The notes: a model not told the origin generated them from the sequence alone. A DNA stretch of 64,000 nucleotides from Ciona intestinalis (GCF_000224145.3 NC_020175.2:1562576-1626575), one strand, 5' to 3'. Counted from the stretch's first letter, positions 40,031-52,629 are shown. Made by a program: numbers and translations.

Positions 40031-43000
40031 ATGATTCGAAAAGTAAGACCCGGAGGTAAGTTTATAAATAGCTGTGTTTTTTATTGGGTTTTGTTGAATT
40101 TGGTTCGAAATACAAGTACAACAATAACTGCATTTGCACCATTGTATTAATTCCCATTGTATACAGGCCCAATGTTTTACTCCCTAGCGAAATAACCATG
40201 ATGGACATCCAGAAAAGCTGTTAGTAAATAAATTCATAACGGATAATTCTTTTTTAAAGGTCCACCGCGCAGAATGGCACTTCTACCAGCTCCTAGACCT
40301 GAACACCATTTAAATCGACCTTTTTTAAGAGGCCAAATACGCAAACCTAGATTAGGCTTGTTACAACGACCTAGAGCCTCTTTGATGGTAATTTTGTTAA
40401 CAACCTTACATTATGCAATATTAAATGAAACTTTTTAGCATGACATTCGACCCAGATTATCGAATCCTAGACGCACTGAAGGTTTATTAGTTACACCACG
40501 TCTACAAAATACAGGTAGATACTTGTAAAGTTTATACAATTTACTTAGAATTTACTTAGATTTAAATAATTTGACTTGAATATTTAACACTAAATGTTAC
40601 ATTGAGATTTTCTATGTAACCAGGGCCAAGGCATAGAATTGCTAAAAGACCTGTACGACATGATGAATTTTATGAAAAAGCAGCATCATATGGATATGAA
40701 GAAAGAGAAGCTTCTGAAATGACCCACCCCACAGGGAGTAATCAACGAAACTTTCTAAGTGAAACAGATTATCATTCAGAGCATTATGAAGCAAAACACC
40801 AAGATATGGATAATCATTCGCAAGAATCTTTCAGGAGAGAACAGCATATAAAAAAAGAAGCATACAACCTACCAGAATACCACTACCATCAAAAAGAAGA
40901 CAATCATACTTCAGGTATTTACTCGGAAAGCAGAAACTGTGTTCATTCACAGCGTCAGCAAGAATCAAACACCAAAGCACCAAAAAAACCTACAGTTTCT
41001 CCACCCCCCAAGATAATGAAACTGCAGGAAAATGAAGAAGACATGGAAGAGGCTTACCGTCTTCACAGAGAAAAGTTAAGCAGATCAATTCGTGAAAGGA
41101 AATTAAGGAGCGAGGAAAAAAGAAAAGAAGAAACCCTTGCTCCTACTGATGTAGACCAGTTTCCTGTTACAGACATTGAAGAGAATCGCAGGAGTGATAA
41201 AAATGAGGATTTGTTTGATAGCAATAAAAGGGTTTATGAAGAGACAGAAAAATTGAAAGAAAGTAATGATTCTAATGGTCTTTCATGTTTGGCCCATTAC
41301 CTGCTGCATATTAAAACATTGAAGCCAAAAAGTTCCCTGGAAGAAATGAATAAGTAAGTATGATGGTTATGGCTAAACACTGGGTTATGTGGATGTTAAC
41401 AGAAACATGATACACCAGAAATGCAATTACAGATCTCTGTAATTGCCGTACACTAAACAAACTTAAATTTAGGCACACAAATCTATATGTTAAAAATATT
41501 AATAAATTGCAAAAATGGTGATGGTTTTAATGTACACCGATACACCATTTTTAGCAACAACATGTCTACATTGAATAATCACAAAACATATATATATATA
41601 CTTGTCACAAACACAAATATAAACCCTCAAACCAGGAACTAAATACATTAAGCTTAATTAAATCTTAAATCGTAATAATATTGATTGGGCCAGGATAAAT
41701 TTTAGAAATCTAACGTTATGCCAATTTAACAAACTTGTCACAATAAGAAACTTTCACTCTTAAAAGTCCAAGCTGTGGTGAACAATGTGCCGTATGCTAG
41801 TGTGTTCACAAAACTAACGATTAAATAACAAGATAAAATTGAATTCGCAAGATAAAATTAAACAGACACAACAAACAATACGTTCTACTGATATTACTAT
41901 TTTAGGCATAAACAATAGATCAAATGTTTCTATTAAGCTTTATCAATTCTATTTAAAATATATATCTTTCATTGTTTTTCATAACAAGCAAGTAACACCT
42001 AAAATAAATTATAATTTGACAATAGGAGACTAAATTACATATTACAGCCTGTATATGCTTAATTTAAAACATAAATAGTTAAGTGTCACATCAGTCAATG
42101 ATTGTATTTTTATCAAGCCAAACTCCAGAAACATTCTTTTCATTTCATACAGTAAAGGGCCTGCTGAAGAAAGTATATTAAAACAACAACCATCAATAAA
42201 ACATGAAGCATTGGAGCAAGAAAATAATGAAATTGTTCCACAAAATGATCTAAATGCACCAGAACTAGGTGAAAATACTAATTTTGTTAAAAATATCTTG
42301 AAAAAACAACAAACAATTCAACTCTCAAACTATATCAATGAGATGAAAGCTACTATGAGAGAGGAAGGGAATATAACAACTTGTGTGTCAGCAAAAATTC
42401 CTTTTTTTGATGGATCACTTAGTCCCTCTGTTAAACTTGAACCACAGGATACTGAAGATGGTATAGGTTTTCTTGAAACAGAGAATCAACTTTCAGAAGA
42501 ACCAATTGGAACTCGAATGGTTGCAACAGACACTGGTAGTGAATCAAGACATTTGGTCATTACAACTGTGAGTAACTGATAACTGTATTCTTAAACTACT
42601 TCTGCACTACTCTCTCCGAAAAAAAACCTTTTGAAATATTGCTTACAGCTTGGTACTTTGAAATACTCACACAGTTACACTATCCTTTTTGCCCAAAAAC
42701 AATATTATAGCCAATTGAACACAAAAAATTTAAGAAATTTGAGACAACTTACAAATTAACACTAAATATCATGTAGTTAGGCTAGCGTTCACTATTTCTT
42801 TATTGGGGCTAATGGGCCAATTCTGCCCCATGGTGTGTCATGCTGCAGGACCCCACCGATATAGAATACTTAACATCAGTACACAAAACAAAAACATATC
42901 TATCAGGTTAAAATGAACTACAAAAACTTTTACGGATGTGGGTTTATAAAATTATATTTAAAAACATGAAGATGTATGCAATACCAATAATGCATTTATT

Positions 43001-45825
43001 TCTGTGCATGTCCATGTTGAAAAATCATACTCTTCTCAATTTCTGCTAGTGTTACAAAGTAAATGAGATTATTTATTGATTTCAATGAAAAATTATTACA
43101 TGCTTTAAAATTTAGAAAATTAAGAATTTTGAACTCCTAGATGGTACAAAATAAATTTAATCTAACGCTTTGCTTTCTAGGGGTCATTGACATACTTATA
43201 CAAAAACCAAAAAGTTAAAATCCAAACGCAAATAGATAAAAAATATCCAACACATGTAATATGCTGTTCTTAAATTTTAGTATCCTATTCTTTTACTGAT
43301 TGAAAACTGAAAACTACCTTGCAGTTGCAATCATACACTAACTTTTTTATATATCTTTAGCATTTCAAAGATGTTTCTACAGATGACATTCCTGATGAAA
43401 ATAGGTAAGTTTCCTTGCTATAATTTTGCTACACAGGTTAATTTATATTTATTTCTTACAGGTCAAAAAAAGAAGATATCAGTTGGTTTTGCAAAGTGTG
43501 TGATATGAAAGTCCTGGAGGAAAAGATAACACATCTCAGAACAGCAGAGCACAAGGTAAATTGCTATATTTTGCTTCTAGATTTCTACATTGTGCGTTGT
43601 GGTCACTGCGTTTTATTACATTTGTTTTATGTGCTGAATTTACAAACATTTTAAATAGAAAAAGAAGAAATGGCAGAGACCCTACTGCGATGTATGCGAC
43701 ATGTGGTTTAGACATCCAAGACAACTTGTACAACATGTTAAAACACCAGACCATAAATCAAATGTCTCGCAAACCTTTGGAGATGAAGATATTTCTAAGT
43801 AGATGTTTTTTCCAATACATTGTATTAAAAATCATAAAAGGCTACTTTAGGATCTTTGTAACCAAATATAAGATTTTAAACACCATGCACTTTAAACAGT
43901 AACAGCTCTGAAAATATTTTACCTGATGAACAATCTGACAAAGACCACATGCAACACGGTAAACAATATAAGGGAAATGAGGAAATTCAGAACAAAAAGA
44001 AAGTTGACATAGTACCAGAAGGAGAGTTTAAGTTGGGTAAGTGAAGTCTAATCGTATATATCATAAGGTAAGCAGTATGTGGTTCTAAACTTCTAATCAC
44101 TGTTAGCAGATATCCCACACATTATTCCGGTGACTGGTTACTATTGCGACGCATGTTGTGACTTTTTCTTTGATGAAGGGTCAACTTTAAATCATTGCAA
44201 GTCTGATTCACATAAACAAAAGGTAATAGAGCAATATTGTTCAAGTGGAAAAAACTTCTATCTATACAACTGCATAACTCGTTTATAATAATAAACAGAC
44301 CATTAAACTAGTTTCATAGCTTCATAAAACAACCTTGAATATTTCGTACAGTTTGGTTTTGTCTCATAAAACTAGTTTTAGTTTTGTAAAATAACACTGA
44401 GATATAAGCATAAAGAAAATAGGCAGGGGTCAATATGACTTTAATTTGAAATAAAAACAACAACAAAATATCGGTTTAACGTTATATAGATGAAGTTTAC
44501 ATGGCAAAGAAACTAGCACAGCCTGTTAAACTCGGTAGGTTAACTACAAGTTGCAGAATACTGCTAATGTAAATAATAAATATATTTCATTTTAGAGTCC
44601 CATCTTCCCCCACATTGTAGTTTTGTATGTTTTCATTGCCAAACTTTTAAAGATTTGCTTTTAATTTAGTAATTTATACCTCCGGGGATATTTAACTAAA
44701 AGATACTGATATAATAAAAATATAATATTTTGAAAATATATTCGAAATTTGGTTATTTGCACTTGGTGATAATTTATAAGAAGTGGCTTGTGCCAAAAAC
44801 AGAGTAGTAATACCCAATTTGTAGCAAAAATAAAAACTATATCAATAGTTATAATCAATTTTCTGTTATTTAAGTTCATATACACTTGTTTGATACAATA
44901 TTTATCCATTGATGTTCGAACATTACCCATTGTCGGTAAACAATACCAATTGTTATGCAATAATATAATGTATAAGTAACATGTTAAAAACTATAGCAGT
45001 AAGCCGGAGTAGGGCAAGAAAAAGATTGTTTAGACTTAATTTTGAAAGCGTACAGTATTATTTCGTGTTATTTACGTATATTCCTGTTTATAAATACACT
45101 TATTAATCAAAATTAACAATGATTTTAAACTGTCCCATCTTATCCTGTGTGTTTTCAAATTTGTAAAATTTCACTTGTTGTGCAGATAGTTAAATAACTC
45201 TTCGTGGGATTTATTATATTTTATTAAACTGGTGTCAATTAATAAAGGAATGATAGTACTAATTTGTGGTATTACCAAAAAACCGTCATCTATTTTTATT
45301 TTGGAAATATTTGGCAATATGTGCTTAAGTGTCCTATCTTACCCCATTGTACTATAATAAATGTTTATTTTCTTTACCTTTCTTCCTGTTATTTTTACCT
45401 TAACTAAACTTTTATATTTTCATGTTTTCTGCACATTTGGATGAAGGTTTCACATGAGGTAAATTAGAACAATTACTGCACTCTGCACATTTATGTTTAC
45501 CTCTTTAGTGATTTTGTTGATTGATCAGTTTTAAAGAATAGTTTAAATGTCAGTACATAATGCATGTGTTTTTCAGTATTGAAGTGATTAAATAAAAAAT
45601 TACCAACATCTGCTTTGCATTGAGCTAAGCTGAGAACAAACTAAGACTGATATGGACTGTTTGTAGGATAAACCGAAAGGAAGTGAATCTGCTGAAACAA
45701 CAGAGACACCAAACACCAAGAAAAAAGCAACAAAACATAACGGTGCTAAAACTATTGGCAGAGTAACTGAATCACCGAGCACTAAACCTTTGGATTGGAA
45801 TTTTGTGATACCAAAACTAAAGTAA
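40031..45825 (+). CDS. CIZ1: CIZ1-like zinc-finger protein (matrin-type), eleven exons, complete
   Basis: Exons 40031-40055, 40260-40387, 40439-40514, 40624-41353, 42153-42567, 43361-43404, 43462-43555, 43659-43798, 43900-44036, 44110-44222 and 45667-45825 join in phase to 686 residues. The N-terminus is rich in Arg and Pro (MIRKVRPGG, RPFLRGQIRKPRL); the middle is charged and low in complexity (exon 4). Three CxxC-H-H fingers follow: WFCKVC with HLRTAEH, PYCDVCDMWF with HVKTPDH, and VTGYYCDACCDFFF with HCKSDSH. The third is the matrin-type domain of CIZ1 (human VPVMGYICRIC, LSHCKSLGH), which supports the name. In mammals CIZ1 is a nuclear-matrix protein linked to DNA replication and Xist anchoring. 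Human CIZ1 is longer (about 900 residues), with a Gln-rich part not seen here. Intron 10 carries a long MITE fragment. AATAAA lies at 45963. Confidence 0.82.
44303..45356 (+). mobile_element. Long MITE-family element, 5'-truncated, CIZ1 intron 10
   Basis: Collinear with 11635-12814 (for example AAACTAGTTTCATAGCTTC at the left and CCCATTGTACTATA at the right) but without the nested MITE found there. The left third of the family consensus is missing. Confidence 0.7.
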
Positions 45826-45962
45826 TCAATGGACAATATACATGTTGTAAAAGCTATTTCTTATGGTTTTAAATGCAAAAAAACACTGGGAATATAAGTA
45901 GTTGTTGTTAAACCTGACTGCATATGTATTTGAAAACTGCTGCCAATATCTCAAAGCATGGT

Positions 45963-45968
45963 AATAAA
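45963..45968 (+). promoter_or_regulatory. Possible polyadenylation signal (AATAAA) of CIZ1-like gene
   Basis: AATAAATAAAT, 138 bp after the stop codon. The rest of the spacer to 46677 is AT-rich and shows nothing else; it must contain the TPCN2 3' end as well. Confidence 0.45.
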
Positions 45969-46677
45969 TAAATGAACATGTAATGTTTCAAAGTTAATAA
46001 AAGCAGTAAAATCAAATAAGAATGAATCAAGTTTGGTTTACAATATTTTTTTTTAATATTTGGATACAAAATTTAGGAATCTGAAGTAAACATTAGGTAA
46101 AAATAATTAAGATTACAGTCATTTTAACTTTTCTTCACTTTTAGTTCTAGTAAGCTGCAACAATTTATAATATGGCACATTTAAATATAATTAACACGGA
46201 GGTTAGTTTATACATGGATTTTTAGATAAGTTCTGACAAATGACCTGATTGTAATGGATAATACTGGAGTGTCTCTATAACCAAGGAACTTGATTATGAA
46301 TTACACATTAGCCACAGTTAGACAAAGTACAATAATATATTACGTACTATACAACTGAAGCCATTACACTACATACCAAGTAACTTTCAACAATATATGG
46401 ACACAGTTAAATACACCACATATTGCACATTGGCAGTGTTAAACCAACACACTTTTCACAATTTATACCATTAGAATAAAACGCTGCATTATAAAACCTA
46501 CTTAAATATAAAATCAATTTGAAAAGCTTTAGACTATCAAGTGTTTAACGATAAAAATATATTGAGATTATTTAATGTTTCTATAAAATAATCATTAAAA
46601 TATATATGCTTCTTACTAGGCTAAAATGTAATCATGCTGCAATTAAAATTGTAGTAAAACTTTTAAATAATAAAACC

Positions 46678-49074
46678 TTAAACAAAATTCGGATGTTTTC
46701 TTAGTTCATCTTGAATGCACTCATCAGAAGGGCGTTGCAAATGTCTTTGAAACAGAGACTGAATTGTTCCTCTCCTAACATTCCCAGCCTGCATACTGCC
46801 TTCCCATTTGTCGATAAAATGATCCAGAATTAAAGCCACAAAGAGGTTTACACAAACCACTGCCGACACAAGCCACCAAGCAACAAAGTATATCTGTGAC
46901 CATGGGCTCACCATATCTTTAAAGGCCGTAAGAAAGACACCCCAGTTATTAACTACCATCACGTCCCACAGTACAACAAGAGAAGCAGCGAAATCATCAA
47001 AGTTATTTGCCCAGTATTCCAACTGTTGGTATGTGCCACATTTGTATGCATTTGGAGGCGTCAACGTAGTATCAGGGACACTGGTTATAACATCATAATC
47101 TGTATTAGGCTTCAAGCCAGGTGGTGGGTCAATTGCTTTTTCAAACGCCATCATTCCTATAATAGCAAATACATAATATATGAGAATTATGATGCCCATG
47201 AAAGACCTCAGACTTCTTATTATTTGAACCATTACATTGGTGACCAAAGCCATGGGTTTGAAGTTGGGAATAATCCTCAACAAGCGCAGCAGTATTAAAA
47301 TGTTGACAATTCTTGCGCAATCCCATAATGTCAAGCCAGTGCTTATATCAGCTGCTTGATTTCCAAACTCTGAAAGTTGAACTAATTCCACTGTAATCAA
47401 AGCTATGGATAGAAGGCCATCATAAAGACAGCTTAGAGTGCAGAAATACCTTTTTCCAAGTGAGATAATCTTCAAGACCTGCTCAATGCAATAATAAACA
47501 ACAAATATGTAATTCATAATGTTAAGACGGCTGAACACAGTTTGGAATGATTCTTCATAGTGAATGGCAATTTCTACTGTCATTAAAATTGCATTTAAAA
47601 GAACCATAAGGTTTCCAATTAAGTTAAAGTAGCGAGACATCACCATTCTCTGTATTAACCTCATCTGTCTTGAACGCCACATTGGTACAGTTGCCTGAGA
47701 TTGTATTGTAGCATTTACAACTGAGTCAATGCCTTCAAACAAACAACAAAATTCCCCATAACTAATCTCAGATACATTGTTCTGTAAAAAAGGCTTAGTG
47801 CGTTGTTTTAACAAGTTACGTTTCTCTGGTTGCATGCAAGTATTGGCCAGTACTTCAATTGTTACTGTTAGAGATATTTTGGAGTCTGTTGTACAGCCAT
47901 CATGCAGTTCTACATTATGACAAGAACCTGAACGTATGACGTTATAAGCTGCACTTAATGCAACACATCGACGAAAATAACTTGTCTGCATTGAGCTTTT
48001 GAAATAGCCACGAAATTGGTTGTAAATAATGGCTGTTAACAGGTTAAATATAAGAAATGTTCCTATAAGCGAGAACATAATAAAATAAAGAGCGTACAGA
48101 CGATTTTCTGAGTAAGATGGCATCATGACATCTGGATTGTTGGCAGTTGTAAGAAGAACCACAAGAGACATGAGGGCATTATCTATCGTTTTGAAGTACT
48201 CCTGCCACTCTGTGTTGTTAAATTCTTCTCCATGATGATGGGTGCCATTTATATGAACATGTGTATGCGGAAAGACCAGCATTCCCAACATTGTGAAAAA
48301 GTATAAGTGCAGTGAAAGCAAGGTTAAAACGGAGGCAATCTCTGGCAAAGTATTCCGTATAGCTTTCAGTGTCTTTTTAAGCAGTGTGGTGTTCTGAACA
48401 AAAAAATACGGGCGAAAAAGCCGCCGTACTCTTATTCTATATACTGTATTCCCAAGTGCTAAAGAAATCACAACATCAATAAATGAGATCATTAAAACGA
48501 CATACCCACCAGCAATCCATGGGTATTGTCGAATAAATGACCTTTCATACTGTTTTGTTACCAAATAGCTCTGAACAATAGTATCAATACACAGTATTAC
48601 CAAACATACAAGCTCTACACCTTCAGTGTATCCAGGCGGCAAGACAACTCTTGTGTAGCCTCTTCTAGGATCGGAGGACCAAATAAGAGATGATGGTTCT
48701 TCTACAAAGGCAAGCATAAGAAGTAGAAATGTTGTTACATTTACCAAATAAACAGCAGGTGCTGAATGAGACCACTGGTAAAGTTTTAAAGCAAAATCGT
48801 TTGTCTTATGGTGAACACTGCGGTATTCTAAAGCATCTTCAAGAAAAACTGATGCCTGTAACTTTACTTGACCAAATTTATTGTAGCTATATGAAGTAGA
48901 ATGTGGCACATCTAAGTGATTATTGGAGACAGCTTGAGGGGGTGTAGTTTCTTCACTTTCTTGTGTGTGGTTTTGGTCCAATACGTCTGAACTCAGTAGA
49001 CATACACTTTGCTTTTTATCCAATTGATCTTCGTGGGCAGAGGGAACGTGATTGCACTCCAACATTTCTACCAT
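46678..49074 (-). CDS. TPCN2: Two-pore cation channel 2 (TPCN2), single exon
   Basis: TPC2 is an endolysosomal Na+/Ca2+ channel opened by PI(3,5)P2 and, through partners, by NAADP. The 798-residue frame (human TPC2 752) has two six-helix repeats. It matches TPC2 rather than TPC1: EDALEYRSVHH, VEEPSSL, TLLKKTLKAIR (the PI(3,5)P2-binding lysines of the human protein), VVLLTTANNPDVMMPSY (first filter), FNLLTAIIYNQFRGYF, LRLLRIIPNFK (second S4), YWANNFDDFAASLVVLW with VVNNWGVF (second filter), and YFVAWWLVSAVVCVNLFVALIL. The second S4 reads R-LL-R-II, with Ile where voltage-gated TPC1 has Arg, as in voltage-insensitive TPC2. Sequons NGT and NNT lie in the first pore loop. No acidic dileucine signal like that of human TPC2 is obvious near the N-terminus. 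The gene has no introns, unlike vertebrate TPCN2. Confidence 0.94.
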   Translation of the reverse strand: MVEMLECNHVPSAHEDQLDKKQSVCLLSSDVLDQNHTQESEETTPPQAVSNNHLDVPHSTSYSYNKFGQVKLQASVFLEDALEYRSVHHKTNDFALKLYQWSHSAPAVYLVNVTTFLLLMLAFVEEPSSLIWSSDPRRGYTRVVLPPGYTEGVELVCLVILCIDTIVQSYLVTKQYERSFIRQYPWIAGGYVVLMISFIDVVISLALGNTVYRIRVRRLFRPYFFVQNTTLLKKTLKAIRNTLPEIASVLTLLSLHLYFFTMLGMLVFPHTHVHINGTHHHGEEFNNTEWQEYFKTIDNALMSLVVLLTTANNPDVMMPSYSENRLYALYFIMFSLIGTFLIFNLLTAIIYNQFRGYFKSSMQTSYFRRCVALSAAYNVIRSGSCHNVELHDGCTTDSKISLTVTIEVLANTCMQPEKRNLLKQRTKPFLQNNVSEISYGEFCCLFEGIDSVVNATIQSQATVPMWRSRQMRLIQRMVMSRYFNLIGNLMVLLNAILMTVEIAIHYEESFQTVFSRLNIMNYIFVVYYCIEQVLKIISLGKRYFCTLSCLYDGLLSIALITVELVQLSEFGNQAADISTGLTLWDCARIVNILILLRLLRIIPNFKPMALVTNVMVQIIRSLRSFMGIIILIYYVFAIIGMMAFEKAIDPPPGLKPNTDYDVITSVPDTTLTPPNAYKCGTYQQLEYWANNFDDFAASLVVLWDVMVVNNWGVFLTAFKDMVSPWSQIYFVAWWLVSAVVCVNLFVALILDHFIDKWEGSMQAGNVRRGTIQSLFQRHLQRPSDECIQDELRKHPNFV

Positions 49075-49225
49075 AGTTTTTTAGCAGGACAAGCTAAAAT
49101 ATCTACCAAATCTACATTTCGTAATTTGCTGGAAATCTAAACCGATCGAAGCACATTCTAAAAACTTTAAAAGTGACATTTTCCCAAAATATGCTATTCT
49201 TTACCACTACCAAATTCGGGATACC

Positions 49226-49640
49226 TCAACCCAGAGTCGTATTAACACCGAGTAGTCCAACTGCCGTCTATGTGTGTCCAAAATAGAGCAAAAGTGGTGA
49301 CTTTGACAATGGGTTTAAACGAACTTGTTAAGTTTTGTTTGTGTTGTATAAATTTAGCCGCATTAAATGAATTATGTATAAATTTAGCCGCATTAAATGA
49401 CTAAAATGTCGCAAATCAACCGCTTCTGATTTTTGACACAGAAAACAAATAACACATGTTTTTTTACATTTTTCAACCTTTAAATTTGTTTTTAGGCCCA
49501 AGTTTTTCTTTAATTTTCAGAAAAACGTACATTTTCCCTATACCTACTGTGTTATTTTGGACCCAAATTGCCGTTCAATTTATGTTTTACGTAACAAAGG
49601 GTTGGACTACTCGGTATCTACCTATGGTAATACCTCATGT
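49226..49640 (+). mobile_element. Foldback MITE with ACCGAGTAGTCCAAC ends, copy 1
   Basis: The left end ACACCGAGTAGTCCAACTG and the right end GTTGGACTACTCGGTATC are inverted repeats. The interior shares GGTTTAAACGAACTTGTTA, TTTCAACCTTTAAATTTG and ATTTTCCCTATACCTAC with copy 2 (50030-50475). It contains a 30-bp tandem duplication (TGTATAAATTTAGCCGCATT at 49345 and 49375). Confidence 0.7.
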
Positions 49641-49935
49641 GCATAATGACGGCGCGAATTTAACAACTTAACCATAACCTTGACGTAACAATACCCTACA
49701 ATCAGATATTCTAGAATTGCGATTTTTTCTTTTATAAACAATAGAAATCACGAGAACTTATGAAAGAAATAGAGGTTAATTTTATTTTCCCCTCCCTAAC
49801 GAGCTTTATTTGAGCAAATAAATAGAAAAATGTTGAAATATATTCTTAGTATAAAACAACATTCTTGTGCAAATATGTTTAAAAAAAATATGTGAAACTG
49901 TAGTATGCATCTACCTGTTACTACCAAAGAGGTTG

Positions 49936-50028
49936 CTACCAGAGTCGTATAAAAAATAACCTTTCTATGGCTCTGGTTGCTACCAGAGCCTGAGCCATAC
50001 AAATACCGTGTTTATACGACTCTGGTGA
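49936..50028. mobile_element. Small hairpin element with CCAGAGTCGTATAAA ends
   Basis: CCAGAGTCGTATAAA near 49939 and TTTATACGACTCTGG near 50010 are inverted, and a second inner pair (TATGGCTCTGG / CCAGAGCC) lies between. It looks like a very short nested MITE or a solo pair of ends. Confidence 0.5.
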
Positions 50029-50029
50029 T

Positions 50030-50475
50030 TATACGACTTTAATACGTTTGCTACCAGACCTAATCATAGTCGTAGAAACACATAGTACTCCAACTGCTGC
50101 CATCTTGTTTCCAAAAGCGAGCATAAGTGTAAGCGGTGACTTTCGTAATGAGTTTAAACGAACTAGTTAGGTTTTGTTTGCAATTTCATTTTGTGGGAAA
50201 AATAGCTTATATTTACCTTGTCAAAAATTCTTTGCAAAAAAATATATATAAGTTTATCCATATTAAATGACTAATATGTCACAAGTTCACCGCTTTTCAA
50301 TCGCGGTTTTTTATTTTTCCAACCTTTAAATTTATTTTTAAGTCTAAATTTCTTTTTAAATTACCGAAAACATGCATTTTCCCTATACCTACAGTGTTTT
50401 TTGGAGCACAAATTGGCGCTTAAATTGCCTTTTACGTAACAATGGCTTGGTCTACTCGGTATTTCTATGGCTCTG
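50030..50475 (+). mobile_element. Foldback MITE, copy 2
   Basis: Homologous to 49226-49640 through most of its length (GTTTAAACGAACTAGTTAGG, CCAACCTTTAAATTTATTTT, ATTTTCCCTATACCTACAG) with ends CATAGTACTCCAACTGC and TTGGTCTACTCGGTATTTC. It is more worn than copy 1. Confidence 0.65.
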
Positions 50476-50735
50476 GATCTAATAACACTATGTGGTACTG
50501 AAGGAATGCTGTTGGCACCCAAATACAATATTTGACATATGTTTCGTTTTTAGAAGAACAGGACGTTATAAAATTATGTAAACATTCTTTGTTTACTAAC
50601 GAATGGGACAGAAAAAAATGTTTCATCATGCCCCACAGTACTATAGTAGGGTGAATGAAGACGGAACACGGGGGAAGGCGGAACTTTTTATTTGAATTCC
50701 CTGTTACCCGCATTTGATGACACGAACAAAAGTAT

Positions 50736-50974
50736 ATAGTAGGGTGGGGGGAAATGGGAAACTTTGTCAGACGAGACTTTTAAAATTTCACCTGTTGTGC
50801 GGATCGGTAAATAACTCCTCGTGTGTTTTATTATATTTTATTAAGTTGGTGTCAATTAATAAAGGAATGATAGTACTAATTCGTGGTATTACCCAAAAAC
50901 CGTCATCTATTTTGATTTTGGAAATATTTGGCAATGTGTGCTTAAGAGTTCCATCTTCCCCCATTGTACTATAC
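50736..50974 (+). mobile_element. Long-MITE derivative with large internal deletion
   Basis: Left TATAGTAGGGTGGGGGGAAA and GTCAGACGAGACTTTTAAAA belong to the long element's 5' end; from AAATTTCACCTGTTGTGCGG to CCCCCATTGTACTATA it is the 3' end. About 1 kb of the 11255-12814 type is absent. Confidence 0.7.
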
Positions 50975-50999
50975 AACATTTTGTCTGAAAAAAAAGATG

Positions 51000-52190
51000 A
51001 TCATTTTGAATGCTTACCAAATCATATTTAATTTGCCGAAATATTGTAATTTGAAGATTTGAATAGCTAATCTAATATCTTATGTTTAACAATATAGGCT
51101 AAGACATTTTTTAACAGTTATTCTAAATAATGCCTTTATGACTATAATTTTTTATGCATGCGTTTGTAGGATACAATATTTATCGATTGGTGTTCTAACT
51201 ATGCCAATTAAAAAATATGTAATAAAACACACGAGGAGTTGTTGTATAGCGATTCGCACAACAGATGAAATTTTACAAATTAAAAAAAACACAGGAAAAG
51301 ACAAGACGGTTTAAAATCGTTGTTAATTTTGATTAATAATTATATTTATTATTGGGAATACACGTTGATAACACTAAATAATAATAAACGTCTTTAAAAT
51401 CAAGTTTAAACATTCTTTTTCCTGCTCTACTGCTATAGTTTTTAAAATGCGTAAACAGACCGCACGTTACCTTTAATTTTTGTGGTAAATTCAAAAGCGA
51501 CTATTTTATTGATTCCAAAAATACTTTGCTGATTAAAATTGGTCCAGTATGGGCGTAGTCCTTAAACAGTGATCTCTAGCGCCACCCTTTTTTTACTACG
51601 ATTGTGATGTATAATGCGAGTGAAGTTGCTGTATATTGCGCGTTTGCTGTGTTCAAGTGTCGGTCATTAACGTAAAGAATAGATTTAAAAGGATCAGTGA
51701 CATTCTTTAATATACCGAGCTGTGAACAGCTGTACACTCTTCAATATATCGAGCTATGGTCCGAAAATTAAAAATAGTCTCGTTTGACAAAGTGTCCCAT
51801 CTTTCTCCATCCTACTATATATTTTAAACATTACAGCAGTAAAGCAAGACAAATAATGTTTAAACTTAATTTTAATACGTACAACATTATTTTTTTGTTA
51901 TTTACATGTATTCCTAATAATAATTTTACTTATTATTCAAAGCAAACAAATATTATAACTGTACCATCTTGCCCCGCCTATTATAACTGAAACGTTAAAA
52001 CTACAACTGTTGTACGATTTGTGCAAACATCTCCTTCTGCGTGTTTAAATATAATTTTTATAGTGTTTTAATTAATAAAGGTATGGTAGTACTTATACAA
52101 GGTATCACCCAAAAGCCGTCATACTTAGAGTTTGGCAGCATGTGCTAAAGGATCCCGTCTGACTTCCCCTACTGTACATATTAATTTACA
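51000..52190. mobile_element. Mosaic of long-MITE pieces in mixed orientation
   Basis: Pieces recognisable: TGTAGGATACAATATTTATC (51166), the inverted ACACACGAGGAGTTGTTG block, the right end GTGTCCCATCTTTCTCC to 51820, and TACCATCTTGCCCCGCC near 51960. A worn 3' end lies near 52140-52180. Several insertions or rearrangements are implied; borders are not resolvable by eye. Confidence 0.5.
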
Positions 52191-52629
52191 GGTCATGATT
52201 CGAGTGTGAATTTTGTTGCTAAGAATTCGACTACAGTAATAGTATTATACAACTAGGCTATTTTGAATTGGTGCTTCTTTGCAAAAAAATGTCCAACTTG
52301 CTATTTTCAGAAGCCTTTATATACCAAGGGAGGGTAAACAGCTGAGCAAAAACGTGACAAAAACAAGCTTAATAAAATATTTCCCCTGCCAACAAAAAAA
52401 GCGCCGCGTTAATGTACAATACATCAAAGGAAAAGAACAATACATCAAAGGAAAATAATTTCAATACATCAGTCTAAAATAGTTCTACAGCAGTTTGCTG
52501 CATATTTAATTTGCGTTGCACTGTGGCGAACTTTTAGTAATTGCTATCTTAAATGTGTCCGAAATTATACTGTAAGAAGATTAAGTAGCTCATCGGCAGT
52601 ATGTAATCTTATTGCAAGATATATATTAA

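Noticed and set aside
49456-49671. 71-residue hydrophobic frame upstream of TPCN2
   Set aside because: It lies inside a foldback MITE and its sister copy does not keep the frame.
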